A stretch of 64,000 bases of DNA from NCBI RefSeq assembly GCF_019966535.1, contig NZ_JAIMID010000001.1, forward strand, positions 538,990 to 602,989, written 5' to 3'. Position numbers and translations under genes: made by a program. The notes below the pieces were generated by a model, which made no database searches, was not told where the DNA came from, and worked only from the letters and a program-made list of their open reading frames with translations. This document shows positions 1 through 9,711 of the stretch, one piece after another; the first letter of the stretch is position 1, and each line of letters starts with the position of its first letter. The stretch comes from Mesobacterium pallidum (GTDB lineage Bacteria > Pseudomonadota > Alphaproteobacteria > Rhodobacterales > Rhodobacteraceae).

Positions 1-1
1 C

Positions 2-394
2 CCCGCGACCTCGCCCGTCGACGCGGGCCTTTCCTGGGCGATCCGCAAGGTGCGCCGCAAGGGCGGGGCGCGGGAAGGGGGCTTTCCCGGCGATGCCCGC
101 ATCCTGTCGGAGCTGGCCAAGGGGACAGAGACCATTCGCGTCGGGCTGAAACCCGAGGGCCGCGCGCCGATGCGCGAGGGCGTGCCGCTCTACGCCGATC
201 CCGAGAGCGGCGATCCGGTCGGCCGCATCACCTCGGGCGGGTTCGGCCCGTCGGTCGGCGGCCCGGTCGCCATGGGATACGTGCCAAGCGCGCTCTCTGC
301 GCCCGGCACCACGCTATACGGGGAACTTCGGGGCAAGCGGCTGGCGGTCAGCGTCGCGCCGCTCCCCTTCGTCCCTGCCAATTTCAAACGCTGA
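2..394 (+). CDS. gcvT: Aminomethyltransferase, glycine cleavage T protein (3' part)
   Basis: Only the last 130 codons are in the window; the reading frame is open from base 2 and ends with TGA at 392-394. The segment shows the C-terminal landmarks of GcvT: SPVDAGLSWAI, then GGFPG, then GRAPMREG, SGGFGPS, AMGYV and the terminal LPFVP. GcvT transfers the methylene group of the aminomethyl-lipoyl intermediate on H protein to tetrahydrofolate, releasing ammonia, in the cytosol. gcvH starts 15 bp downstream and gcvP follows, so this is a gcvTHP operon. The N-terminal catalytic and folate-binding regions cannot be checked here. Confidence 0.95.
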   Translation, partial: PATSPVDAGLSWAIRKVRRKGGAREGGFPGDARILSELAKGTETIRVGLKPEGRAPMREGVPLYADPESGDPVGRITSGGFGPSVGGPVAMGYVPSALSAPGTTLYGELRGKRLAVSVAPLPFVPANFKR

Positions 395-409
395 GAAGGA
401 CAAGGCGCG

Positions 410-769
410 ATGAAATACACCGAGGAACACGAATGGCTGCGCGAAGAGGATGACCTCATCGTCGTCGGCATCACCGAATACGCGGCCGAGCAGCTGGGCG
501 ACATCGTCTTCGTCGAACTGCCCGAGGTCGGCACCACGGTCAGTAAGGACGACGAAGTCGTGGTGATCGAAAGCACCAAGTCCGCGTCGGACATCCTCGC
601 CCCGCTCGACGGCGAGATCGTCGAGGTCAACGAACGTCTGGTCGAGGACCCGGGCAAGGTCAACGAGGACCCGATCGGCGACGCCTGGTTCTTCAAGATC
701 AAGCCCGAGGACCCGTCCCAGATGGACGAGTACATGGACGACGCGGCCTACAACAAGTTCATTTCCTGA
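410..769 (+). CDS. gcvH: Glycine cleavage system H protein
   Basis: A 119-residue protein of the usual GcvH length. It is the lipoyl carrier that shuttles the aminomethyl group between P, T and L proteins. The N-terminus reads KYTEEHEWL, the typical H-protein start, and the lipoylation motif ESTKSASD places the modified lysine at K57. The C-terminus (AYNKFIS) resembles the family ending. The ATG at 410 follows an AGAAGGA ribosome binding site. It lies between gcvT (15 bp gap) and gcvP (about 110 bp gap), as the second gene of the operon. Confidence 0.97.
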   Translation: MKYTEEHEWLREEDDLIVVGITEYAAEQLGDIVFVELPEVGTTVSKDDEVVVIESTKSASDILAPLDGEIVEVNERLVEDPGKVNEDPIGDAWFFKIKPEDPSQMDEYMDDAAYNKFIS

Positions 770-879
770 TCGCCCCCGGCGCGTGACGTGGCGGGCCGGA
801 TGGCCCGACCACCCCCGGGGGCGCAGGCTTTCGGGGACCGGTGCCCTGCACCCTCGCGCATCCAAGCACGGAGCAGCCC

Positions 880-3711
880 ATGCCCTTCACCCCGACCGAC
901 TACCTGCCCTACGATTTTGCCAACCGGCGCCACATCGGCCCGTCGCCCTCCGAGATGACCGAGATGCTGAAGACGGTCGGCGCGTCCAGTCTCTATGCGC
1001 TGATCGACGACACGGTGCCGAAATCCATCCGCGCCGAGCAGCCGCTGGACTGGGGCCGCCCGATGTCGGAACGCGAACTGCTCTACCACCTGCGCAAGGT
1101 GGCCGGAAAGAACCAGGTGCTGCGCTCGCTGATCGGGCAGGGCTATCACGGCACGGTCACGCCGCCGGCGATCCAGCGGAATATCCTGGAAAATCCAGCA
1201 TGGTACACGGCTTACACGCCCTACCAGCCCGAGATCAGCCAGGGCCGGCTCGAGGCGCTTCTGAACTACCAGACCATGGTCAGTGACCTCACGGGGCTCG
1301 AGATCGCCAATGCCTCGCTGCTGGACGAAGCGACGGCCTGCGCCGAGGCGATGACCATGGCGCAGCGGGTGGCCAAGTCCAAGGCGAAGGCGTTCTTCGT
1401 GGACGAGAACTGCCATCCGCAGAACATCGCCGTGATGAAGACACGCGCAGCGCCCCTGGGGATCGAGATCATCCTTGGCGCGCCAGACGCGCTCGAGGCG
1501 GACAAGGTCTTTGGCGCCATCTTCCAGTACCCCGGCACCCATGGTCATGTCCGCGACCTGACGCCAGAGATGGAGGCGCTGCACGCCGCGAACGCCATCG
1601 GCATCGTCGCCGCCGACCCGCTGGCCCTGTGCCTGCTGAAGGAACCCGGCGCGATGGGCGCCGACATCGCCGTCGGCACTACGCAGCGCTTTGGCGTGCC
1701 CATGGGCTATGGCGGTCCGCATGCCGCCTACATGGCTACCCGCGACGCCTACAAGCGCTCCATGCCCGGCCGCATCGTCGGCGTCTCGGTCGACAGCCAT
1801 GGCAACCGCGCCTACCGGCTGTCGCTGCAGACCCGCGAACAGCATATCCGGCGGGAAAAGGCGACGTCGAACGTCTGCACGGCGCAGGCGCTGCTGGCGG
1901 TGATCGCGTCCTTTTACGCGGTGTTCCACGGACCCGAAGGCCTGCGCGCCATCGCGCAGCGCATCCACCGCAAGACCGTGCGCCTGGCCGAGGGGCTGGA
2001 GGCGGCGGGCTTTGCCATCGAGCCGGCGGAGTTCTTCGACACGATCACCGTGGATGTGGGCCTGTTCCAGCGCGGCGTGCTGCAACACGCGGTCAAGGAG
2101 GGCGTGAACCTGCGCCGCGTCGGCGCGACCAAGGTGGGGATCACCGTGGATGAAACCACCCGTCCCGAAACGCTTGAGGCGGTCTGGCGCGCCTTCGGCA
2201 TCGAGCGGAGCGACGATGACTACACCCCGCGTTACCGCCTGCCCTTGGCGCTGGCGCGCGAGACCGACTACCTGACGCACCCCGTGTTCCACATGAACCG
2301 GGCCGAGACCGAGATGATGCGCTACATGCGGCGCCTCGCCGACCGCGATCTCGCGCTCGACCGCGCGATGATCCCGCTGGGGTCGTGCACGATGAAGCTC
2401 AATGCGGCGGCCGAGATGATGCCGATCTCGTGGCGCGAATTCGCCAACCTGCATCCGTTCTGCCCGCCCGACCAGGCGGCCGGCTACAAGGAGCTGATCA
2501 ACGACCTCAGCGCCAAGCTGTGCCAGATCACCGGCTACGACGGATTCTCCATGCAGCCGAATTCGGGCGCGCAGGGGGAATACGCGGGGCTGTTGACCAT
2601 CGCCGATTACCACCGGTCGCGCGGCGAAGGGCACCGCAACGTCTGCCTCATCCCGATGAGCGCCCATGGCACCAACCCCGCCTCGGCCCAGATGGTCGGC
2701 TGGAAGGTGGTCCCGGTGAAAAGCCGCGAGAACGGCGACATCGACCTGAACGATTTCCTCGAGAAGGCGGAGAAACATTCCGGCAGCCTGGCCGGCTGCA
2801 TGATCACCTACCCCTCGACCCATGGCGTGTTCGAGGAGACAGTGCGCGAGGTCTGCCAGATCACCCATGAGCACAGCGGGCAGGTCTATATCGACGGCGC
2901 CAACATGAACGCCATGGTGGGGCTGTCGCGGCCCGGCGACCTGGGCGGAGACGTCAGCCACCTGAACCTGCACAAGACCTTTGCCATCCCGCACGGCGGC
3001 GGCGGCCCCGGCATGGGGCCCATCGGGGTCAAGGCGCATCTCGTGCCGCACCTGCCGGAACACTCCGGCGCCGTGTCGGCCGCGCCCTACGGGTCGGGCT
3101 CGATCCTGCCGATCTCCTACGCCTATTGCCTGTTGATGGGCGGCGAAGGGCTGACCCAGGCGACCCGCGTGGCGATCCTGAACGCCAACTACATCGCAAA
3201 ACGGCTCGAAGGCGCCTTCGACGTGCTCTATCGCGGCCCGACGGGGCGGGTGGCGCATGAATGCATCCTCGACACGCGGCCTTTCGAGAAATCGGCCGGG
3301 GTGACGGTGGATGACATCGCCAAGCGCCTGATGGACGCGGGCTTCCACGCGCCCACGATGTCCTTCCCGGTGCCCGGCACGCTGATGGTCGAGCCGACGG
3401 AAAGCGAGACCAAGGCCGAGCTCGACCGGTTCTGCGAGGCCATGCTGGCGATCCGCGAGGAGATCCACGCGATCGAGGACGGGCGGATGGACCCGGCGAA
3501 CAACCCGCTGAAGAACGCGCCCCACACGATGGAAGACCTCGTGCGCGACTGGGACCGTCCCTATACGCGCGAACAGGGCTGCTTCCCGCCGGGCGCCTTC
3601 CGGGTCGACAAGTACTGGCCGCCGGTCAACCGGGTGGACAATGCCTGGGGCGACCGGAACCTTGTGTGCATATGCCCGCCGATGGAGGATTACGCCGAGG
3701 CCGCAGAATAA
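880..3711 (+). CDS. gcvP: Glycine dehydrogenase (decarboxylating), P protein
   Basis: Single-chain P protein of 943 aa, close to the E. coli length of 957. It decarboxylates glycine with PLP and passes aminomethyl to lipoyl-GcvH. The N-terminal half contains [11 protein letters not shown]. The C-terminal half carries the PLP site [18 protein letters not shown] with the Schiff-base lysine near residue 699. I chose ATG 880 because a GGAG lies about 7 bp upstream; the frame also has a GTG at 841, which would add 13 residues without a good ribosome site. It ends the gcvTHP operon and is followed by strong hairpins. Confidence 0.96.
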   Translation: MPFTPTDYLPYDFANRRHIGPSPSEMTEMLKTVGASSLYALIDDTVPKSIRAEQPLDWGRPMSERELLYHLRKVAGKNQVLRSLIGQGYHGTVTPPAIQRNILENPAWYTAYTPYQPEISQGRLEALLNYQTMVSDLTGLEIANASLLDEATACAEAMTMAQRVAKSKAKAFFVDENCHPQNIAVMKTRAAPLGIEIILGAPDALEADKVFGAIFQYPGTHGHVRDLTPEMEALHAANAIGIVAADPLALCLLKEPGAMGADIAVGTTQRFGVPMGYGGPHAAYMATRDAYKRSMPGRIVGVSVDSHGNRAYRLSLQTREQHIRREKATSNVCTAQALLAVIASFYAVFHGPEGLRAIAQRIHRKTVRLAEGLEAAGFAIEPAEFFDTITVDVGLFQRGVLQHAVKEGVNLRRVGATKVGITVDETTRPETLEAVWRAFGIERSDDDYTPRYRLPLALARETDYLTHPVFHMNRAETEMMRYMRRLADRDLALDRAMIPLGSCTMKLNAAAEMMPISWREFANLHPFCPPDQAAGYKELINDLSAKLCQITGYDGFSMQPNSGAQGEYAGLLTIADYHRSRGEGHRNVCLIPMSAHGTNPASAQMVGWKVVPVKSRENGDIDLNDFLEKAEKHSGSLAGCMITYPSTHGVFEETVREVCQITHEHSGQVYIDGANMNAMVGLSRPGDLGGDVSHLNLHKTFAIPHGGGGPGMGPIGVKAHLVPHLPEHSGAVSAAPYGSGSILPISYAYCLLMGGEGLTQATRVAILNANYIAKRLEGAFDVLYRGPTGRVAHECILDTRPFEKSAGVTVDDIAKRLMDAGFHAPTMSFPVPGTLMVEPTESETKAELDRFCEAMLAIREEIHAIEDGRMDPANNPLKNAPHTMEDLVRDWDRPYTREQGCFPPGAFRVDKYWPPVNRVDNAWGDRNLVCICPPMEDYAEAAE

Positions 3712-3718
3712 CGGGTTT

Positions 3719-3771
3719 CGGATCGCTGCGCGATCCGACCGGCGGGGCCGGGGGCTGACGCCCCCGGCCCC
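3719..3771 (+). terminator. Paired GC-rich hairpins after gcvP
   Basis: Two perfect hairpins directly follow the gcvP stop: CGGATCG/CGATCCG (3719-3737) and a 12-bp stem GGGGCCGGGGGC with a TGAC loop (3744-3771). There is no U-tract, so this is either a Rho-aided end or the first half of the gene-end module completed by the repeat at 3843-3876. Confidence 0.6.
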
Positions 3772-3842
3772 GTGGAACTTGGGGCGCTGGCAAAGGCCGG
3801 TGGAAGTTGCGCCTGTGGGACGTTCGGGAGCGAGGGGCCAGC

Positions 3843-3876
3843 CCCTCGCGCTCCCCGAGGTATTTGGAAAACAATG
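3843..3876 (+). repeat. Dispersed gene-end repeat, type A, copy 1
   Basis: Carries the core CCCCGAGGTATTT, then a short variable spacer, then AACAATGAAG. The same core recurs at about a dozen places in this window. This copy is downstream of gcvP and oriented with it. The rest of 3877-4061 holds one further hairpin (CTCCCCGCG/CGCGGGGAG, about 3957-3985) and no convincing gene. Confidence 0.8.
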
Positions 3877-4061
3877 AAGATGGATGCAGCTTGATGCTTT
3901 GAGCGCGTGTTCCGAGACCGTGTGGTCGCGCGCCACAGGCCGCATGTCAAAGCGTCACTCCCCGCGCCTTGCGGTCGCGGGGAGCTTCATCGTTTGCGGT
4001 CATCGGCGCCTCCGCCTGTACCGCCACTTCATGTAAGGCGATCGCGGTTAAGAATCTGTTA

Positions 4062-4124
4062 CTTCATTGTTTTCCAAATACCTCGGGGGGAAGCGCGGAA
4101 CGCGCTGGGGGGCTGGCCCCCCTT
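4062..4124 (-). repeat. Dispersed gene-end repeat, type A, copy 2
   Basis: On the minus strand the core CCCCCCGAGGTATTT...AACAATGAAG (4062-4090) is preceded by hairpins (GGGGGGCCAGCCCCCC at about 4109-4124 and a GCGCG stem). It lies downstream of the minus-strand IMPase-like gene and points with its transcription. Confidence 0.8.
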
Positions 4125-4129
4125 TCGCC

Positions 4130-4984
4130 CTAGCGGCTTGTGACCGCGTCCGAGGCGAGGGCGCTGACGAAAAGGTCGCGCAGGCCAAGCCAGGTTTCTT
4201 CCGTGGCGGCGGAGAGCAGGAGGCCCGAGGTGAAGTGCGCATTGTAGTCCTGGCCGTCGAGCATGCGGGAGACGCCGCCCGCTTGCGTGCAAAGCAGAAC
4301 GCCCGCCGCGTGGTCCCAGGGGTTCAGCATGGTCGAGAGGCAGAAATCCACCGCGCCCGAGGCGAGCATCCGGTATTCGTGACACGAGCAGCGCAGGGAA
4401 TCCGAACGGCGGATGCGGGGGAGGAGTGGTGCCAGCGCCTCGCGCATTGGCTGAGGCATGAGCGCGTAGTGCATGTAGCCGGCGACCTCCTGCGGGGCGC
4501 CTCCGGCGGAGGTGGAGAGCGAGCGTTGGCGGCCGTCGGCGAAGACATGGGTCGTGGGGCCTGTCATATCGGCGATCATCCAGTCATCCATCACCGGATC
4601 GTAATGCAGCCCGAAGACCGGCGCGCCGAACCGGGTTGCCGAAACGATCACGCCAAAGGCCGGCAGCCCGCGGGCAAAGTTCCACGTCCCGTCGACCGGG
4701 TCGATGATGAGGGCGAGCTCGGCCCCGGCGATGCGGGTGCGCAGGGCGGGGTCGGCGGCGATGGCCTCTTCGCCCACGACCAGCGCCTGCGGGAAGGCGT
4801 CCGAAAAGACCGCGCGCAGGCGGGCTTCGGCGTGCAGGTCGGCCTCGGTCACCAGGTCGTCGGCGCGGCTCTTGACGGCGATGTCATCGGCCGAGAGGTT
4901 GCGAAAGCGGGGCAGGATTTCCTCGCGCGCGACCGCGCGGACGGCCTCGACGATCAGCGATTGCTGGGTTTGGGTGAGGGTCAT
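4130..4984 (-). CDS. Inositol monophosphatase family protein
   Basis: 284 aa, the usual IMPase/fructose-1,6-bisphosphatase superfamily length. Metal-binding motifs are visible: GEEAI near residue 72, IDPVDGTWNFARGLPAFG near 92-109, and WDHAAG near residue 224. These sites bind Mg2+ and position the phosphate monoester. The real substrate (inositol phosphate, histidinol phosphate or another) cannot be assigned from sequence. No signal peptide is seen, so it is probably cytosolic. It is followed by a gene-end repeat and lies 51 bp downstream of the ABC permease gene on the same strand. Confidence 0.9.
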   Translation of the reverse strand: MTLTQTQQSLIVEAVRAVAREEILPRFRNLSADDIAVKSRADDLVTEADLHAEARLRAVFSDAFPQALVVGEEAIAADPALRTRIAGAELALIIDPVDGTWNFARGLPAFGVIVSATRFGAPVFGLHYDPVMDDWMIADMTGPTTHVFADGRQRSLSTSAGGAPQEVAGYMHYALMPQPMREALAPLLPRIRRSDSLRCSCHEYRMLASGAVDFCLSTMLNPWDHAAGVLLCTQAGGVSRMLDGQDYNAHFTSGLLLSAATEETWLGLRDLFVSALASDAVTSR

Positions 4985-5035
4985 GGGCGTCTCCTTCCCG
5001 GACGTACCTGCCAGCCGGTGCTGCCAGGAGCAAGC

Positions 5036-7564
5036 CTACTCGCGCGCGCGCAGCACCCGGGCGGGGCGCGCGGCGAGGGGGCGCCAGGCGAAGGCGAGGC
5101 CCGCTGCGAGGGTCGCCACCACGCCGCCGGTGACGACGGCGAGCGCGTTGGGCCAGATCACGGCAAAGCTGCCCTCCATCACGAAGGTCATGATCGCCCA
5201 GGCGCCGGCGATCCCGGCCACCAGCGCGACCAGCCCGGCGGCGGCGCCTAGCAGCGCGGAGCGCAGGGCAAAGCTGCGCAGGATGCGCGACCGGGCGGCG
5301 CCGAGGGTCTTGAGCACGGCGGCCTCGTAGACCCGCGCAGGCTCGCCCGCGGCGGCCGCACCGATCAGCACCAGGAATCCGGTCAGCAGGGTGGCTGCCG
5401 CGCCCCATCGGGTGGCGCCGGCGATGCCCTCCATCAGCTCGGCCACCTGGTCGATGGCGTCGCGCACGCGGATCGCGGTGATGTTGGGAAATTGCCCGGC
5501 CAGGTCGCGCAGGATGGCGGCCTCGGCGGCTTCCCCGGCGTAGACCGTGGCGATGAAGGAATGCGGCGCGGCCTCAAGTGCCGAGGGGTTCATGGACATG
5601 ACAAAGCCGATCCCGGCGGTCGAGAAATCGACCTCGCGGAAGCTGGCGATTGTGCCGGTGATGTCACGGCCCAGCACGTTGACGGTGAGCGTGTCGCCGA
5701 GGGCGAGGCCCATTTCCTCGGCCTCTTCGGCGGCGAAGGAGATGAGGGGCGGGCCGGAGTAATCCTCGGGCCACCATTCGCCTTGGGTGAGCGTCGTGCG
5801 GTCAGGGATCGCGGCGGAATAGGTCAGGCCCCGGTCGCCGCGCACGACCCAGTGGCCGCCCGCGACCTCTTGTGCGTCCTGGCCGTTGATGCGGGTGATG
5901 ACGCCGCGCAGCATGGGGGCGCTGTCGACGCGGCTGACGGCGGGGTCATCGTCGAGACGCGCCATGAATCCGGGCATCTGGTCCTTCTGGATGTCGACGA
6001 AGAAATAGCTTGGCGCCACGTCAGGCAGGTCTCGGGCGATGGCGGCGCGCAGGTTGCCGTCGATCTGGCCCACGGCGGCGAGGACCGAGAGGCCAAGGCC
6101 CAGCGACAGCACCACCGACAGCGCCCCGTCGCGCGGCCCGCCGATGGCGGCGAGCGCCCATCGCAGCGCCGGGCGGCCGCGGGCGATGCGGGACGAGCGG
6201 CGGGCGAGGGCGCGGACGCCGAGCCCGGCCAGCGTCAGCAGGCCAAGGGCAAAGAGGATGCCGCCGCCGGTCCAGAGCGTCAGCGTCAGTGCGCCGGTGA
6301 ACAGCGCCGCGAGGCCGAGCAGCAGCGCGGTCAAAGCCAGCGTGGCGACAAGGTAGCGCGGGGCGGGCAGGCTGCGCGCGCCCGACAGGGCGTCGCGAAA
6401 GAGGGTGGCCGCGCGGACCTCTTCGGTGCGGGCGAGTGGCCAGAGGGTGAAGATCAGCGCGGTGAGCGTGCCGTAGACGGCGGCCTCGGCCAGCGGCGCG
6501 GGGAAGATGCGGAAGGAGACGGGGACGGGCAGTTGCGCCTCGATCAGGGGCGCCAGCGCGATGGGGGCGACGGCGCCCAGCACGAGGCCGATCACGATGC
6601 CGAAGGCGCAGAGCGCGCCGATCTGCAGGAAGTAGGTCAGGAACACCACGCGGCGGGTGGCGCCCAGCGTGCGCAGGGTGGCGATGACGCCGGTCTTGGC
6701 GCCGATATAGGCGCGCACGGCCGACGACACGCCGACCCCGCCCACGGCGAGGCCCGAGAGGCCGACGAGGATCAGGAAGGCGCCGAGGCGGTCCACGAAC
6801 CGCTCGACCCCGGGCGCGCCGGCGCGGGCGTCCTGCCAGCGCAGGCCAGTGTCAGCGAAACGGTCCTTGGCCTCGGCTTCCAGCGCGGAGAGGTCAGTGC
6901 CGGGCGGCAGGGTCATGCGGTAGTGCGAGGAAAACAGCGTACCGGGCGCCAGCAGGCCCGAGGCAGAGAGGTCGGCGCGGCGCACGATGGTACGGGGGCC
7001 GAAGGCGAACCCGCTGCCCGCGTTGTCGGGCTCGCGGTCGAGGATGGCCGAGAGGGTAAAGCTTTGATCCCCCAGCCGGAATGTTCCTCCGGGCGACAGC
7101 GCCAGCCGGTCGGCCAGCACGCGGGCCATGACGGCGCCGGGGAGGGTGCCGTCGCCGGCCAGCGCCTCGGACAGCGGCATGGGCGGGTCCAGCGCGACCG
7201 TGCCGAGCAGGGGGTAGGCGCTGTCGACCGCCTTGACCTGAGTCAGCGCGCGGTCGGCGCCGGTGCCGTCGCCCACGGTGGCAAGGGAGCGGAAATCGGC
7301 GACTTCCGAAACCTCGGTCGACACGCTTTCGAGCCAGGCGCGCTCGGCCGCGTCGGCGAAACGGTAGGTGAACTCGGCCTGGGCGTCGCCGCCCAGCAGG
7401 ACCGCGCCCTGTTCGGTCAGCCCCGCCTCGATCGCCGCGCGGGTCGATCCGACGCCCGCGATGGCGGCGACGCCAAGGGCGAGGCAGGCCAGCAGGATGC
7501 GGAAGCCGCCAAGGCCGCCGCGCAATTCGCGGGCCGCGAGGCGGGCGGCAATGCGTAGGCTCAT
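5036..7564 (-). CDS. FtsX-like ABC transporter permease (YbbP-type)
   Basis: 842 aa membrane protein with an N-terminal transmembrane segment (about residues 20-40), a large periplasmic region, a first FtsX block (about 265-380), a second set of helices around 405-455, another extracytoplasmic region, and a final FtsX block (about 720-840). This is the architecture of YbbP-like permeases with eight or more helices. Its start overlaps the stop of the adjacent ATPase gene by 4 bp (ATGA), so the two are translationally coupled. The cargo is unknown; such systems are inferred to export or extract envelope lipophilic molecules. Confidence 0.9.
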   Translation of the reverse strand: MSLRIAARLAARELRGGLGGFRILLACLALGVAAIAGVGSTRAAIEAGLTEQGAVLLGGDAQAEFTYRFADAAERAWLESVSTEVSEVADFRSLATVGDGTGADRALTQVKAVDSAYPLLGTVALDPPMPLSEALAGDGTLPGAVMARVLADRLALSPGGTFRLGDQSFTLSAILDREPDNAGSGFAFGPRTIVRRADLSASGLLAPGTLFSSHYRMTLPPGTDLSALEAEAKDRFADTGLRWQDARAGAPGVERFVDRLGAFLILVGLSGLAVGGVGVSSAVRAYIGAKTGVIATLRTLGATRRVVFLTYFLQIGALCAFGIVIGLVLGAVAPIALAPLIEAQLPVPVSFRIFPAPLAEAAVYGTLTALIFTLWPLARTEEVRAATLFRDALSGARSLPAPRYLVATLALTALLLGLAALFTGALTLTLWTGGGILFALGLLTLAGLGVRALARRSSRIARGRPALRWALAAIGGPRDGALSVVLSLGLGLSVLAAVGQIDGNLRAAIARDLPDVAPSYFFVDIQKDQMPGFMARLDDDPAVSRVDSAPMLRGVITRINGQDAQEVAGGHWVVRGDRGLTYSAAIPDRTTLTQGEWWPEDYSGPPLISFAAEEAEEMGLALGDTLTVNVLGRDITGTIASFREVDFSTAGIGFVMSMNPSALEAAPHSFIATVYAGEAAEAAILRDLAGQFPNITAIRVRDAIDQVAELMEGIAGATRWGAAATLLTGFLVLIGAAAAGEPARVYEAAVLKTLGAARSRILRSFALRSALLGAAAGLVALVAGIAGAWAIMTFVMEGSFAVIWPNALAVVTGGVVATLAAGLAFAWRPLAARPARVLRARE

Positions 7565-8247
7565 GCGGCGGCGCTCTGGGCCGGGTCGAGCCGCCCGTCG
7601 CGGAGCGAGATCACCCGATCGCAGCGCGACGCGAGCTCGGGCGCATGGGTCACCATCACCAGCGTGGCCCCGTACCGGTCGCGCAACCCGAAGAGCAGGT
7701 CGATGATCGCCGCGCCGTTGACCCCGTCCAGGTTGCCTGTCGGCTCATCCGCCAGCAGAAGGCGCGGCCGGGTTACGGCGGCACGGGCGAGGGCCACGCG
7801 CTGCTGCTCTCCGCCCGACATCTGGCTGGGGTAATGGCCGGCCCGGGCGCCAAGGCCGACCGCCTCCAGCTCGGCCTCGGCCCGGTCGAAGGCATCGCGC
7901 ACGCCCGCCAGTTCCAGCGGCGTGGCGACGTTTTCCAGCGCGGTCATGGTCGGGATCAGGTGAAACGACTGGAAGACCACGCCCATGTTGTCCCGCCGGA
8001 ACCGCGCCAGCGCGTCCTCGTCCATCGGGCCGAGGTCCTGGCCAAGCGCCATGATCGTCCCGCCGGTCGCCCGTTCCAGCCCGCCCATCAGCATCAGCAG
8101 CGACGACTTGCCCGAGCCGGACGGCCCGACCAGCCCCAGCGTCTCTCCCTGCGTCACGTCCAGTGAAATGCCGTGCAAGATCTCGACCGGCCCCGCGTTG
8201 CCCTTGAGCGACAGCGAGACATCCTTAAGTGATAGAATGACGGTCAT
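7561..8247 (-). CDS. ABC transporter ATP-binding protein (YbbA/LolD type)
   Basis: 228 aa. Walker A GPSGSGKSS near residue 39, signature MSGGEQQRVALARA, and Walker B LLLADEPTGNLDG, typical of the LolD/MacB/YbbA group that partners with FtsX permeases. I chose ATG at 8247 (MTVILSLKD); the frame stays open upstream but without family similarity. It overlaps the permease gene by 4 bp. It is divergent from the esterase gene, whose start is only 19 bp away, a pairing also seen in other proteobacteria (ybbA/tesA). Confidence 0.93.
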   Translation of the reverse strand: MTVILSLKDVSLSLKGNAGPVEILHGISLDVTQGETLGLVGPSGSGKSSLLMLMGGLERATGGTIMALGQDLGPMDEDALARFRRDNMGVVFQSFHLIPTMTALENVATPLELAGVRDAFDRAEAELEAVGLGARAGHYPSQMSGGEQQRVALARAAVTRPRLLLADEPTGNLDGVNGAAIIDLLFGLRDRYGATLVMVTHAPELASRCDRVISLRDGRLDPAQSAAA

Positions 8248-8266
8248 GAAGAAGGAGCCACCCGAA

Positions 8267-8932
8267 ATGCCTGTCTTTGCTTCTACATATGGGACGCGGG
8301 GGGGGCGATCCAAGGTTTTGACCGCAATTGTCGCGATCTGCCTCGCGCTGCCCGTGTCGGCCGAGCCGCTGCGCATCCTGGCGCTGGGCGACAGCCTGAC
8401 CGCCGGCTACGGGCTGCCGGAGCCGGAGGGCTTCGTGCCGCAGATGAACGCCTGGCTGGCCGCGCAGGGCGAGGACGCGGTGCTGGTCAATGCGGGCGTC
8501 TCGGGCGACACCACCGCCGGCGCGCTGGCGCGGCTGGACTGGGCGCTTGACCCCGAGATCGACGCGATGATCGTGACGCTTGGCGGGAACGACCTCTTGC
8601 GTGGGCTCGACCCGGCCGATGCGCGGGCGAACCTGGACGCCATCCTCGAAGGGGCCGGCGACTTGCCGGTTCTTCTGGTCGGGATGCAGGCCTCGGGCAA
8701 TTACGGGGCGGCCTACAAGGCGGCCTTTGACGGGATGTACCCGGACCTGGCCGAGACGCATGACGCGCTGCTGGCGCCCTCGTTCTTCGAGGGGCTGGCG
8801 GCCGAGGGCGATCCGGGCGCGGTACGGGGCTACTTGCAGGCGGACGGCATTCACCCGAACGCAGAGGGCGTCACGCGGATCGTCGCCGCGCTGGGCCCGC
8901 GCGTGCAGGCGCTGATCGACCGGGTGGAGTAG
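8267..8932 (+). CDS. tesA: SGNH-family esterase/lysophospholipase (TesA-like)
   Basis: 221 aa with an N-terminal signal peptide (hydrophobic LTAIVAICLALPVSA, cleavage near residue 32), so periplasmic. SGNH blocks are present: ALGDSLTAGYG (block I, nucleophile Ser), a block II Gly, GGND (block III) and DGIHPN (block V, Asp/His). TesA-type enzymes hydrolyse thioesters, aryl esters or lysophospholipids. ATG 8267 has AAGGAG about 10 bp upstream; an in-frame ATG at 8246 would overlap the divergent ATPase start. Any promoter must lie inside one of the two divergent coding regions. Confidence 0.92.
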   Translation: MPVFASTYGTRGGRSKVLTAIVAICLALPVSAEPLRILALGDSLTAGYGLPEPEGFVPQMNAWLAAQGEDAVLVNAGVSGDTTAGALARLDWALDPEIDAMIVTLGGNDLLRGLDPADARANLDAILEGAGDLPVLLVGMQASGNYGAAYKAAFDGMYPDLAETHDALLAPSFFEGLAAEGDPGAVRGYLQADGIHPNAEGVTRIVAALGPRVQALIDRVE

Positions 8933-8935
8933 GCG

Positions 8936-9550
8936 ATGCCGGGGCGGCTGTTTCTCGAGACGCCGCTGGAGGATCTGGCGCAGATCGCCGGGGTGGAGGC
9001 CGGGATCGCCGGCGACCCGCCGCGCCGCAACATCGCGCCGGGGCAGGAAGTGCTGGTGCTGACCTCTGGCGGCTGGCGGAAGATGCGCTGGGGGATCGTG
9101 CCGGTGGGCCGGGTAAATGCCCGTGGCCGCCCGGTGATGGAGACCATAGTGAACGCGCGCTCCGAGACGCTGTTCGACAAGTCGGCCTTTGCCGGGACCG
9201 GGCGCGGCGTCGTGCCGGCGGATGGCTGGTACGAATGGACGGGCACCGCACGGCGCAAGCAGCCCTGGCGGCTGGCGCGACGCGACGGGGCCCCGCTGTG
9301 GTTTGCCGCCATCACCGACCGGTGGGAGGCGCCAGGCGGGCAGGTGCTGGACCAGGTCGCCACGGTAACCTGCGCGCCGAGCGCCGAGGTGGCCGAGATC
9401 CATCACCGCATGGGCGTGCTGCTGGCACCGGAGGACCTGGCGCTGTGGCTGACCGGGACCGAGGACGCGGTGCGGCAGTTGATGGTGCCGACGGCGGAAG
9501 GGGCGCTCGCCATCGAGATGGCGGACGGCGTGGACTGGTCCGGGGCTTGA
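8936..9550 (+). CDS. SRAP-family (HMCES/YedK-like) protein lacking Cys2
   Basis: 204 aa with the SOS-response-associated peptidase fold signatures: NAR (N73), DGWYEW (E100) and EIHHRM (H157), matching the conserved Asn, Glu and His of YedK. In characterised members the initiator Met is removed and Cys2 forms a thiazolidine crosslink with abasic sites in single-stranded DNA. Here the protein begins MPGR instead of MCGR, so position 2 is proline. The gene starts 3 bp after tesA, so no upstream start could restore the cysteine. It may bind AP-DNA without crosslinking, or be inactive. Confidence 0.9.
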   Translation: MPGRLFLETPLEDLAQIAGVEAGIAGDPPRRNIAPGQEVLVLTSGGWRKMRWGIVPVGRVNARGRPVMETIVNARSETLFDKSAFAGTGRGVVPADGWYEWTGTARRKQPWRLARRDGAPLWFAAITDRWEAPGGQVLDQVATVTCAPSAEVAEIHHRMGVLLAPEDLALWLTGTEDAVRQLMVPTAEGALAIEMADGVDWSGA

Positions 9551-9554
9551 GGGT

Positions 9555-9653
9555 TCGGATTGCCCAGGGCAATCCGACCGGGGCGCGGCGGCAGAGCCGC
9601 CGCGCATGGGGGCGCTGCCCCCATACCCCCGAGGTATTTTTAAACGATGAAGG
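9555..9653 (+). repeat. Composite gene-end module (hairpins plus type A repeat), copy 3
   Basis: Downstream of the SRAP gene and oriented with it: hairpin CGGATTGC/GCAATCCG (about 9556-9577), hairpin GCGCGGCGGC/GCCGCCGCGC, short GGGGGCGCTGCCCCC stem, then CCCCCGAGGTATTTTTAAACGATGAAG (9626-9653). It is the same arrangement as after gcvP. Confidence 0.8.
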
Positions 9654-9711
9654 AATGGGGGTCGCGCCAATTTGGACGTGCGGGCACAGATGCGGCCGGG
9701 CACGAAGCGCG

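Noticed and set aside
748..3945. A 1065-codon open frame antisense to gcvP
   Set aside because: Arg/His-rich translation without family motifs; it mirrors the high-GC gcvP gene on the other strand.
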